From NCBI GenBank assembly GCA_905201305.1, contig CAJKNS010000009.1, positions 1 to 20,036 of the forward strand: a stretch of 20,036 bases of DNA, read 5' to 3'. Positions 13,989 through 20,036 of this stretch are shown in pieces (positions within the stretch are counted from its first letter, which is position 1; every line of letters starts with the position of its first letter). This stretch comes from an uncultured Eubacteriales bacterium (lineage in GTDB: Bacteria; Bacillota; Clostridia; Oscillospirales; Oscillospiraceae). The notes beneath the pieces are model-generated. The model searched no databases and had not been told where the DNA came from. It saw nothing but the letters and a program-made list of their open reading frames with translations. The position numbers and the translations under genes are program-made.

Positions 13989-15722
13989 TTACTCCAGCTC
14001 AAACGCGCCGGTATACAGCTGATAATAGGTGCCCTTTTCGGCAATGAGCTTTTCGTGATTGCCCCGCTCAATGATATGCCCGTGGTCCAGCACCATAATC
14101 ACATCGGAGTTTTTCACGGTAGAAAGCCGATGTGCGATCACAAACACCGTTCGTCCCTCCATGAGCTTATCCATGCCGCTCTACACCAGCGCTTCGGTAC
14201 GGGTGTCGATGGAGGAGGTTGCTTCGTCGAGGATCATCACCGGAGGATCCGCCACTGCCGCCCGGGCAATGGAAATGAGCTGCCGCTGTCCCTGAGACAG
14301 TCCGCTGCCGTCGCCCTTGAGCACCGTGTCATAGCCCTGCGGCAGCATCCGGATAAACCCATCGGCATTGGCAAGCTTCGCCGCCGCTATGCATTCCTCA
14401 TCGGTGGCATTCTGGTTGCCATAGCGGAGATTTTCCATTACCGTGCCCGTGAACAGGTCCACATCCTGGAGCACAATGCCCAGAGAACGCCGGAGATCCG
14501 CCTTTTTGATCTTGTTGATATTGATGCCGTCATAGCGGATTTTGCCGTCCGCGATGTCGTAGAAGCGGTTGATCAGGTTGGTAATGGTGGTCTTTCCTGC
14601 GCCGGTAGCGCCCACAAATGCCACCTTCTGTCCCGGCTCGGCATACAGCGTAATATCGTGCAGCACCCCTTTGTCCGGGGTATAGCCAAAGTCCACATGG
14701 TCAAAGTCAATGCGCCCCTCCAGCCTGGTATAGGTCACGGTACCGTCGGAATGGGGATGCTTCCAAGCCCACACTCCCGTATGCTCCGGGCATTCGGTGA
14801 GCGCACCGTCCACCTCCTTGGCATTGACCAGCGTGACATAGCCCTCATCCGTCTCCGGCGCCTCGTCCATAAACGCGAAAATGCGGGATGCACCGGCAAG
14901 CGCCGTAACAATGGAGTTAAACTGGTTGGAAATCTGGGCAATGGGTCCCGTAAAGCTCCGGGACAGGGTCAGAAACGACGCGATCATGCCCAGCGTCATG
15001 GTGCCGGTACCTGTCAGACCAAGGTTCGTTACGCCGGCAATCGCCATATAGGCGCCCAGAATTGCTACGATCACATACTGCACATAGCCCAATGCATTCA
15101 TCATGGGCATCATGGCGTTGGCATGTCCGTTTGCCTTGGTGGAATTCTCCTGCCAGGCGGCATTTTTCTTCTGGAATTCCGCACAGGCTGCATCCTCATG
15201 GCAGAATACCTTTACCACCTTCTGACCGCCGATCATTTCCTCTACATAGCCGTCTAGCTCCGCCAGCGTCATCTGCTGCGCCGCAAAATAGTGTCCGGTC
15301 TTCTTCACCACCAGTTCCACCGCCTTGAGAATAAAGAACAGGGAAACCAGCACCACAATGGTCAGCCACACGCTGATATACAGCATGCAGAAGAACACTG
15401 CCACAATGGTGAAAGTCGAGGAAATAAACTGCCCCAGGGACTGGGCGATCAGCTGCCGCAGGGTGTCGGTATCGTTGGTATAAAGGCTCATGGTGTCGCC
15501 GTTGATGTGGCGGTCAAAGTAGGAAACGGGCAGCGCCTGCATTTTGATAAACATCTCGTCCCGGATGGATTTCAGCGTTCCCTGTGCAATGGTCACCATG
15601 GTTCGGTTATAGATCCAGGTTGCCAGAATACCGATGAGATACACCCCGCCGATGGTGCACAGTGCGCGGATCAGTCCCGTAAATACCGGCTGATCTTGCC
15701 CCACCAGCGGCACAATAGCGTG
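13989..15722 (-). pseudogene. Decayed ABC exporter (fused membrane-ATPase subunit), 5' truncated and with an amber codon
   Basis: The reading frame encodes most of an MsbA-like half-transporter: transmembrane helices, then an ATPase domain with Walker A GATGAGKT, signature LSQGQ and Walker B VMILDE. Two defects are visible. First, family members have roughly 90 more N-terminal residues with the first membrane helix. Here homology begins at HAIVPLVGQ, directly after an in-frame TAG at 15723-15725, with no ribosome binding site. Second, after DTRTEALV the frame meets TAG at 14181-14183 where the family reads Q-S-GMDKLMEGR. The frame then continues unbroken to 13989, carrying the H-loop VIAHRLS. 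A single C-to-T change explains the amber. Loss of the H-loop would inactivate ATP hydrolysis. The partner subunit usual in such exporters is absent. Codon use otherwise looks intact, so decay is recent. Confidence 0.85.
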
Positions 15723-15727
15723 CTACA

Positions 15728-15756
15728 GTTATATGACATAATCACCATATTTTCAA
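15728..15756 (-). promoter_or_regulatory. Possible promoter facing the exporter remnant
   Basis: On the minus strand TTGAAA (15751-15756), a 17-bp spacer and TATAAC (15728-15733). It lies only about 15 bp before the first usable GTG, with no ribosome binding site between, so it is unlikely to drive a productive gene. Confidence 0.3.
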
Positions 15757-15811
15757 CACTACTTTTGTGTATTTTGTGATTGTTCAAGAAACGTTTACAT
15801 TTCCTCTGCCT

Positions 15812-15842
15812 TGTTCACTGCCCACATCCCAGGCAGTGAACA
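15812..15842. repeat. 11-bp perfect inverted repeat with 9-nt loop
   Basis: TGTTCACTGCC (15812-15822) and GGCAGTGAACA (15832-15842) are exact reverse complements around CACATCCCA. No T-run follows on either strand. The 15723-15920 stretch around it has no gene I can support. Confidence 0.6.
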
Positions 15843-15894
15843 CCGTTGCCCCATTGCAAGTCCCACAACTATCACCGTGAGTATGCATCACCTA

Positions 15895-15906
15895 GCTGCC
15901 GGCAGC
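15895..15906. repeat. 12-bp perfect palindrome GCTGCCGGCAGC
   Basis: The palindrome lies 15 bp upstream of the marR -35 box. It may bind a regulator or be part of the scarred region left of marR; no function is shown. Confidence 0.4.
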
Positions 15907-15920
15907 GTCAAGAAATACCC

Positions 15921-15948
15921 TTGACATTTTCATCATTGGTGATATAAT
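15921..15948 (+). promoter_or_regulatory. Strong promoter of marR-tauE
   Basis: A perfect TTGACA (15921-15926), a 16-bp spacer and a perfect TATAAT (15943-15948). Such a strong promoter would need repression, which fits the operator just downstream. Confidence 0.8.
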
Positions 15949-15951
15949 ATG

Positions 15952-15963
15952 TTCAAATTTGAA
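15952..15963. promoter_or_regulatory. Palindromic operator at the marR transcription start
   Basis: TTCAAATTTGAA is a perfect 12-bp palindrome 4 bp after the -10 box, covering the expected +1. MarR proteins bind such AT-rich palindromes, so autorepression is the simplest reading. A further TTTTGAA half-site lies at about 15972-15978. Confidence 0.6.
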
Positions 15964-16006
15964 TAATCTAATTTTGAAGCATTTAATTTAGAAAGGTGAT
16001 GATTCT

Positions 16007-16444
16007 ATGATTCCCAGCTTGGAGTTCTCCCAGAAGCTTTATCAGGCATATCAGCTTGCCTGTCATCCTCTGTGTCAGGCGTACCACCTGCCTCAAACCG
16101 CGCTGGACATTCTGCTGTTTTTGGCAAACAATCCGGAGTATCACACCGCCCGGGACATTGTAGAGGTCCGAAAGCTCAAGGCAAATCTTGTATCGGTGAA
16201 TATCGCGCGACTGGTGACGGATGGCTATCTCACCCGCAGTCCCATTCCAGGCGACCGGCGCAAGGTGGCTTTGGCACTTACCGATCAGGCGCTCCCTATC
16301 GTTACCCAGGGTCAGGCATTGCAGCAGGAATTCTTTTCTGAGCTGTTTCGGGGCGTATCTTCCGCTGACCAAGCCGTCTTTCACCATGTGCTGGATGCCA
16401 TGGCGCAGAATCTGGATGCTTCTCTGAAAGGAAATCAAAAATGA
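16007..16444 (+). CDS. MarR family transcriptional regulator
   Basis: The 145-residue product has the MarR layout: helical N-terminus, winged helix-turn-helix from about 30 to 95 (PQTALDILLFLANNPEY, then VSVNIARLVTDGYLTR and the wing PGDRRKVALALT), and a C-terminal dimerisation helix. MarR dimers usually repress their own gene and a neighbour until a small ligand binds. The start ATG 16007 follows AAAGGTGAT. The stop overlaps the TauE/SafE gene start as ATGA, so that exporter is the likely target. A strong promoter and a palindromic operator lie upstream. The ligand is unknown; an organic anion or sulfur compound handled by the exporter is a guess. Confidence 0.92.
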   Translation: MIPSLEFSQKLYQAYQLACHPLCQAYHLPQTALDILLFLANNPEYHTARDIVEVRKLKANLVSVNIARLVTDGYLTRSPIPGDRRKVALALTDQALPIVTQGQALQQEFFSELFRGVSSADQAVFHHVLDAMAQNLDASLKGNQK

Positions 16445-17217
16445 AACTGCTGCTTACCGTTCTCGTCACATTTTTTGCCGGTATGGGCGCAGGACTGGGC
16501 ACCGGCTTTGCCGGCATGAGTGCCGCCGCGGTCATCAGCCCCATGCTCATCACCTTTCTGGGCATGGACCCCTATATGGCAGTGGGCATTGCGCTGTCCT
16601 CCGACGTGCTTGCCAGCGCCGTTTCCGCTTATACGTATGGGAAAAACAAAAACCTCGACATTCGCAATGGCATCATTATGATGCTGTCCGTGCTGCTGTT
16701 CACGGTGGTGGGCAGCTTTATTGCCAGCCTGCTCCCCTCCGCCACCATGGGCGGCTTTTCGGTGTTTATGACGTTCCTGCTGGGCATTAAGTTCTTAGTA
16801 CGTCCTGTTATGACCACCCGGGAAGCCATGGAGGGCGTTTCGCCGAAAAAGCGCGCCATCCAGTCCATTGTCTGCGGTGTTTTGATCGGCCTCATCTGCG
16901 GCTTTGTGGGCGCAGGCGGCGGCATGATGATGCTGCTGATCCTCACCTCTGTGCTGGGCTATGAGCTAAAAACCGCAGTGGGCACCAGTGTGTTCATTAT
17001 GACCTTTACCGCGCTTACCGGCGCAGTTTCTCACTTTGCCATTGGCGGTATGCCAGACCCGCTGGTATTTGCCTTGTGCATCGTATTTACACTGATCTGG
17101 GCAAGAGTCGCCGCACTCTTTGCCAATAAATCCTCGGCAAAAACGCTCAACCGCGTCACCGGTGTGATTTTGGTGATACTGGGGATTGCAGTCATGTTGT
17201 TTAATGTATTGACCTGA
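16441..17217 (+). CDS. TauE/SafE family membrane exporter (anion/sulfonate type)
   Basis: The 258-residue protein is mostly hydrophobic with about eight membrane segments. Two inverted-repeat signature loops are visible: GLGTGFAGMSAAAV near residue 18-31 and CGFVGAGGGMMMLL in the second half. This is the TauE/SafE (old DUF81) family, linked in other bacteria to export of sulfite, sulfoacetate or related organic anions; the substrate here cannot be read. Its ATG is part of the ATGA overlap with marR, and GAAAGGA within marR serves as ribosome binding site, so it is made with its regulator. A strong terminator follows at 17225. Confidence 0.92.
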   Translation: MKLLLTVLVTFFAGMGAGLGTGFAGMSAAAVISPMLITFLGMDPYMAVGIALSSDVLASAVSAYTYGKNKNLDIRNGIIMMLSVLLFTVVGSFIASLLPSATMGGFSVFMTFLLGIKFLVRPVMTTREAMEGVSPKKRAIQSIVCGVLIGLICGFVGAGGGMMMLLILTSVLGYELKTAVGTSVFIMTFTALTGAVSHFAIGGMPDPLVFALCIVFTLIWARVAALFANKSSAKTLNRVTGVILVILGIAVMLFNVLT

Positions 17218-17224
17218 ATGAAAA

Positions 17225-17259
17225 GCTGCTGCATCGAGTCATCCATGCAGCAGTTTTTT
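17225..17259 (+). terminator. Terminator after the TauE/SafE gene
   Basis: CTGCTGCAT (17226-17234) pairs with ATGCAGCAG (17245-17253) over 9 bp, followed by six T residues. Confidence 0.92.
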
Positions 17260-17260
17260 C

Positions 17261-17290
17261 TTGCCATTTTCCTGTTTATTTCGATATGAT
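17261..17290 (+). promoter_or_regulatory. Probable promoter of the YbaK-type gene
   Basis: TTGCCA (17261-17266), an 18-bp spacer and TATGAT (17285-17290) stand directly after the terminator and 33 bp before the start codon. Confidence 0.55.
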
Positions 17291-17322
17291 AAGTCCGATT
17301 GAAGCACAAGGAGGTCCTTTTT

Positions 17323-17802
17323 ATGTCCATCGAACGGGTAAGAGCCTATTTTCGCTCTTATGGGATAGAAGATCGTATTCAGGAGCTGGATCATTCCAGC
17401 GCTACTGTTTTGCTGGCAGCAGAAGCCTTGGGTACAGAGCCCTGCCGCATTGCTAAAACTCTTTCGTTTCTGGTAAATGGCAGTCCGATTCTCATTGTGG
17501 CAGCCGGTGACGCCAGAATTGATAACGCAAAATACAAGGCATTCTTCGGAACCAAAGCAAAGATGCTCTCTCCGGAGGAAGCAGTCGAGCTGGTGGGTCA
17601 TGCAGTTGGCGGCGTCTGCCCCTTTGCGGTAAATGATAGCGTAACCGTTTATCTAGACCAATCTCTTCGGCGATTTTCCACTGTGTTCCCCGCCTGCGGC
17701 AGCGCCAACAGTGCCATTGAGCTGACCATTCCCGAACTGGAGCAATATTCCGACTGCAAGGAATGGGTGGACGTTTGCAAGGGCTGGCAGCCAAACGAAT
17801 AA
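17323..17802 (+). CDS. YbaK/EbsC-type aminoacyl-tRNA deacylase
   Basis: The 159-residue protein has the fold markers of the YbaK/ProX trans-editing family, which hydrolyses mischarged tRNA such as Cys-tRNA(Pro) or Ala-tRNA(Pro). Visible are CRIAKTLSF with the conserved Lys45, the GGVCPFAV loop in the second half, VTVYLDQSL, and the terminal VFPACGSANSAIEL segment. The start is ATG 17323 because AAGGAGG lies 8 nt upstream. A TTG at 17299 in the same frame lies before this site and is not used. It is a single-gene unit with its own promoter and terminator hairpin. Which tRNA it edits cannot be read. Confidence 0.92.
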   Translation: MSIERVRAYFRSYGIEDRIQELDHSSATVLLAAEALGTEPCRIAKTLSFLVNGSPILIVAAGDARIDNAKYKAFFGTKAKMLSPEEAVELVGHAVGGVCPFAVNDSVTVYLDQSLRRFSTVFPACGSANSAIELTIPELEQYSDCKEWVDVCKGWQPNE

Positions 17803-17805
17803 CAG

Positions 17806-17844
17806 GAAAGCGGACGCCCGACCAACTGCCGGACGTCCGCTTTC
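17806..17844 (+). terminator. Hairpin terminator after the YbaK-type gene
   Basis: GAAAGCGGACG (17806-17816) and CGTCCGCTTTC (17834-17844) form a perfect 11-bp stem, 3 bp after the stop. The T-run is only the TTTC inside the stem, so it may be a weak terminator or act on both strands. Confidence 0.6.
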
Positions 17845-17930
17845 TATCTCAATTCCATAACCAAGTTTGCAATTGCCAAGGCGTCCCTTGGTCCTTGCGT
17901 TTTTATCGTACCATATATCCTCCCATATTT
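17844..17930 (-). other. Start-less 28-codon open stretch, possible gene remnant
   Basis: In one minus-strand frame 28 sense codons end in RDALAIANLVMELR and a TAG at 17844-17846, right beside the terminator stem. There is no start codon; the ATG with a GGGAGG site nearby (about 17912-17914) is in another frame and stops after three codons. The rest of the 17845-18035 gap shows only a short CCACG-TTTTT-CGTGG hairpin (about 17942-17956). It may be a degraded gene end or chance. Confidence 0.2.
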
Positions 17931-18035
17931 CTATCATAAACCCACGTTTTTCGTGGACTTCTCCTTTCATAATTCTGAGCTGCCCCTTCATTTATCAAAA
18001 TGCTGCGGGTCCCCCAGGAATTCGAGAAAATATAT

Positions 18036-18052
18036 TATAACCCCAGGTTATA
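18036..18052. promoter_or_regulatory. Palindrome upstream of lysR, candidate LysR-type binding site
   Basis: TATAACC-CCA-GGTTATA is a perfect 7-bp inverted repeat ending 5 bp before the -35 box. It contains a T-N11-A pattern typical of LysR-family sites, and its position fits autoregulation. Confidence 0.5.
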
Positions 18053-18057
18053 GACTA

Positions 18058-18086
18058 TTGCAATTTGTTATTTCATTCGCTATAAT
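18058..18086 (+). promoter_or_regulatory. Promoter of lysR and the UPF0126 gene
   Basis: TTGCAA (18058-18063), a 17-bp spacer and a perfect TATAAT (18081-18086), 49 bp before the TTG start. Confidence 0.75.
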
Positions 18087-18135
18087 AGTGATATCAGAAT
18101 GCTTGTGCCCCGGAAACAGAAGGGAGAATCCGACC

Positions 18136-19149
18136 TTGGAGCTAACTTATCTGTATTATTTTAAGGTCATTGCGGAAAAAGAGAATATGTCCCGTGCAGC
18201 CGAAACGCTTCATGTGTCTCAGCCTGCGCTGTCCAAGACCATTTCCAAGCTGGAAACCAGCCTTGGCGTAACCCTGTTTGAGCGCAAAAAGGGCAGGATC
18301 AGTCTCTCCCCCATTGGCCAGGAGTTCTACCGTCAGGTTGCCCGTGCCTTCGACTGTTTGGATGAAGGGCAGCGGATCATCGACGCCTACAAAGCCTCCT
18401 CCAGCTCCACCGTCACCATTGGCTGCCCGGTGGCGGACCTGCTCAACACGCTGCTGATGCGCTATCTTGCCGATCATCGGGACAGCACCCTTCAGATTTC
18501 CCAGTTTCTCTATAGCCCCGAAATGCTCCAGGAGCAGCTGCTTTCCGGCAAGCTGGACTTTGCCCTGACCCCGATTCCGCTGCGGAACCCGGAGATTTCT
18601 CAAATTAAGCTCATGGACGAGGAGATTCTTCTGGCTGTGGGTCCCACCCATCCCCTTGCCAAGGAGAAGTTTGTCCGCCTTGGGGATTTAAAGAATGAAA
18701 AGTTTCTGGTCAACGAGGCCAGCTTTGACCGCCGAGCCGTAACCGACAACTGCAAGGTACTGGGCTTTACGCCCAACATCGCCCTGTGCAGCAACGAATC
18801 CCGGATCATTGACGAAATGCTGGAATCCGGCAACGGCGTCAGCATGGTTCCTGCCAATGTCTTCTATGAAAAGCTCGGCGAGGGCTCTGTGGTAGGGCTT
18901 CGGTTTACCGACATTGAAATTTTCCGGTTCATCACCATCGTCTCTCGGAAGGACCGCACGCTGCTGGAGCAGCCCAAGCGGCTGTATAACTATTCCATCT
19001 CCTTCTTCCAGGAGTACGGCAAAACCCTCAGCGAATTCTTGGATTCTCATTTTCCGCCAATGGATTTCGGTCCCCGCAAAAACATCGGGCTCAATCGTGA
19101 GGACAACATTGCTGCGCCGGATCCCTCCGGCTATCATGGCAACGTCTGA
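18136..19149 (+). CDS. LysR family transcriptional regulator
   Basis: The 337-residue product starts MELTYLYYFKVIAEKENMS and has the LysR helix-turn-helix at about 17-40 (SRAAETLHVSQPALSKTIS), a linker helix, and a two-lobed periplasmic-binding-like effector domain to about 300. I use TTG 18136, the only start matching the family's first residues, with GGGAG 9 nt upstream; the frame is open further back but without homology. The C-terminus after about 300 (PPMDFGPRKNIG onward) is longer than usual and looks disordered. A palindromic candidate site and strong promoter lie upstream. The UPF0126 gene follows 42 bp later on the same strand and may be its target. The ligand is unknown. Confidence 0.92.
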   Translation: MELTYLYYFKVIAEKENMSRAAETLHVSQPALSKTISKLETSLGVTLFERKKGRISLSPIGQEFYRQVARAFDCLDEGQRIIDAYKASSSSTVTIGCPVADLLNTLLMRYLADHRDSTLQISQFLYSPEMLQEQLLSGKLDFALTPIPLRNPEISQIKLMDEEILLAVGPTHPLAKEKFVRLGDLKNEKFLVNEASFDRRAVTDNCKVLGFTPNIALCSNESRIIDEMLESGNGVSMVPANVFYEKLGEGSVVGLRFTDIEIFRFITIVSRKDRTLLEQPKRLYNYSISFFQEYGKTLSEFLDSHFPPMDFGPRKNIGLNREDNIAAPDPSGYHGNV

Positions 19150-19191
19150 TTCCCCAGCGCCGATTCACTACTTTTTCCGGGAGGACACAGC

Positions 19192-19824
19192 TTGAACATC
19201 TTTATCATCATTCTGGAGCTGATCGGCACCGTGGCATTTTCCGCCTCCGGCGCCATGGTTGGCATCAAAAAGCATATGGACATTTTCGGGGTTATGATTC
19301 TCGGTCTGGTCACCGCAGTGGGCGGCGGCGTCATTCGGGATCTCACGCTGGGTATTACGCCTCCAGCCACCTTTCGTGACCCGATCTATGCCGCAGCCGC
19401 TTTGATTACAGCTGCCATCGTGTTTCTTCCGCAGGTTCAGCGCCTGCTGGAGCGGCATCAGCAGACCTATGATCTTTCCATGCTGCTGATGGACTCCATT
19501 GGGCTTGGGGTCTTTACCGTCATTGGCGTGCAGGCAGCCTTTGCCCAGTCCTCGTCCCACGGTATTTTTCTTTTAATTTTTGTGGGCGTCATCACCGGTG
19601 TCGGCGGCGGCGTGCTGCGGGATATGATGTCTGGCAACATGCCCTATGTGTTCGTCAAGCATATCTATGCCTGCGCTTCCCTTGCGGGTGCGCTGCTTTG
19701 TACGCTGCTGTGGCGGTTTTCCGCCGCCTGGGCAATGGCATTGGGCGCAGGTCTGGTGATTCTGATTCGCTGCTTGTCCGCCCATTTCCGCTGGAGCCTT
19801 CCCAAAGCCCATCCGAAGGAATAA
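19192..19824 (+). CDS. UPF0126 / TRIC-like membrane protein
   Basis: The 210 residues form about seven membrane helices in two repeats, each with the family's signature: GGGVIRD (44-50) and GGGVLRD (138-144). Members (YicG, YadS types) resemble trimeric intracellular cation channels; bacterial homologues are reported as channels or small-solute transporters. The substrate is not settled. The start is TTG 19192 with GGAGG 7 nt upstream; the family begins with an immediate hydrophobic helix as here. It follows lysR by 42 bp with no terminator between, so the pair is likely one transcript. No terminator is clear before the tRNA promoter. Confidence 0.9.
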   Translation: MNIFIIILELIGTVAFSASGAMVGIKKHMDIFGVMILGLVTAVGGGVIRDLTLGITPPATFRDPIYAAAALITAAIVFLPQVQRLLERHQQTYDLSMLLMDSIGLGVFTVIGVQAAFAQSSSHGIFLLIFVGVITGVGGGVLRDMMSGNMPYVFVKHIYACASLAGALLCTLLWRFSAAWAMALGAGLVILIRCLSAHFRWSLPKAHPKE

Positions 19825-19853
19825 CAAATTTGCAGCCATTCCGGCATTTGCCC

Positions 19854-19882
19854 TTGACAAAACGCCGGTTATCTGATAATAT
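19854..19882 (+). promoter_or_regulatory. Promoter of the tRNA genes
   Basis: A perfect TTGACA (19854-19859), a 17-bp spacer and TAATAT (19877-19882) lie 14 bp before the first tRNA. Confidence 0.75.
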
Positions 19883-19896
19883 AATCCAGTCGATTC

Positions 19897-19987
19897 GGAG
19901 AGATGTCCGAGCGGTTTAAGGAGCCGGTCTTGAAAACCGGTGATCCCAGCAATGGGACCGTGGGTTCGAATCCCACTCTCTCCGCCA
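19897..19987 (+). tRNA. tRNA-Ser (anticodon TGA)
   Basis: The cloverleaf is complete. The acceptor GGAGAGA pairs with TCTCTCC, the anticodon stem CCGGT/ACCGG holds loop CTTGAAA (anticodon TGA, reads UCA), a long variable arm marks class II, and the T arm has GGTTCGAATCC. The 3' CCA is encoded. Positions 19985-19987 are CCA. Confidence 0.97.
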
Positions 19988-20012
19988 TTTCCCCTCTCCT
20001 TTATATTGGTAT

Positions 20013-20036
20013 GCGGAAGTACCCAAGAGGCCGAAG
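20013..20036 (+). tRNA. 5' part of a second tRNA, probably tRNA-Ser
   Basis: GCGGAAG followed by TA and CCCAAGAGGCCGAAG matches an acceptor strand, U8 and the D-arm of a class II serine tRNA. The gene is cut by the window end before the anticodon, so identity is tentative; GCT is the commonest with this D-arm. Confidence 0.65.

Noticed and set aside
13989..14174. A separate 61-residue gene starting at ATG 14174
   Set aside because: It is the in-frame tail of the ABC ATPase after the amber codon, carrying the H-loop; no own ribosome binding site or promoter.
13842..15257. A 471-codon plus-strand frame opposite the exporter remnant
   Set aside because: Antisense shadow of a clear ABC exporter frame; no ribosome binding site or family-like motif.
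15895..15963. CRISPR-like or tandem repeat array from clustered palindromes
   Set aside because: The palindromes differ in sequence and spacing; there are no repeat-spacer units here or elsewhere in the window.
17653..17991. A 112-codon minus-strand frame across the YbaK terminator
   Set aside because: Its second half is antisense to the YbaK-type gene and it runs through the terminator hairpin; no homology recognised.

Overview
The window looks like chromosomal DNA of a GC-rich Clostridia-type Bacillota. I infer an Oscillospiraceae-like gut anaerobe. The grounds are the gene order purE-purC-purF-purM, an iron-sulfur type PurF, strong Shine-Dalgarno sequences, sigma-A style promoters, frequent GTG/TTG starts and a phloretin-hydrolase-family enzyme. 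No species can be named from the sequence alone.

Layout. (1) 1-3600, minus strand: the purine operon purE-purC-purF-purM. The genes are tightly packed and purM runs off the left edge. A consensus promoter, a 7-bp inverted repeat flanking it and a 36-codon leader ORF lie upstream. (2) 3690-3981, minus: a small acidic protein of unknown function with its own promoter and terminator. (3) 4082-8255, minus: a probable operon of a MATE exporter, NAD kinase and an ABC-F translation factor. (4) 8391-11956, plus: an operon of a lone CAT-fold/E2-like acyltransferase that lacks the usual catalytic histidine, an acyl-CoA ligase that overlaps it, and endonuclease IV, closed by a strong terminator. (5) 11951-13900, minus: a lipoprotein and a phloretin/DAPG hydrolase, each with its own promoter. 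(6) 13920-15722, minus: a decayed ABC exporter, truncated at its 5' end and interrupted by an amber codon, followed by an apparently scarred intergenic region. (7) 15921-17259, plus: an autoregulated-looking marR-tauE/safE pair with a perfect palindromic operator at the transcription start. (8) 17261-17844, plus: a YbaK-type tRNA deacylase. (9) 18036-19824, plus: a LysR regulator followed by a UPF0126/TRIC-like membrane protein. (10) 19854-20036, plus: tRNA-Ser(TGA) and the start of a second class II tRNA.

Most genes are ordinary housekeeping. The least explained parts are the acyltransferase-ligase pair (8476-11059), the leader region of the purine operon, and the damaged ABC exporter with the inverted repeats beside it. 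I found no CRISPR array, no transposase gene and no clear new defence or mobile system.
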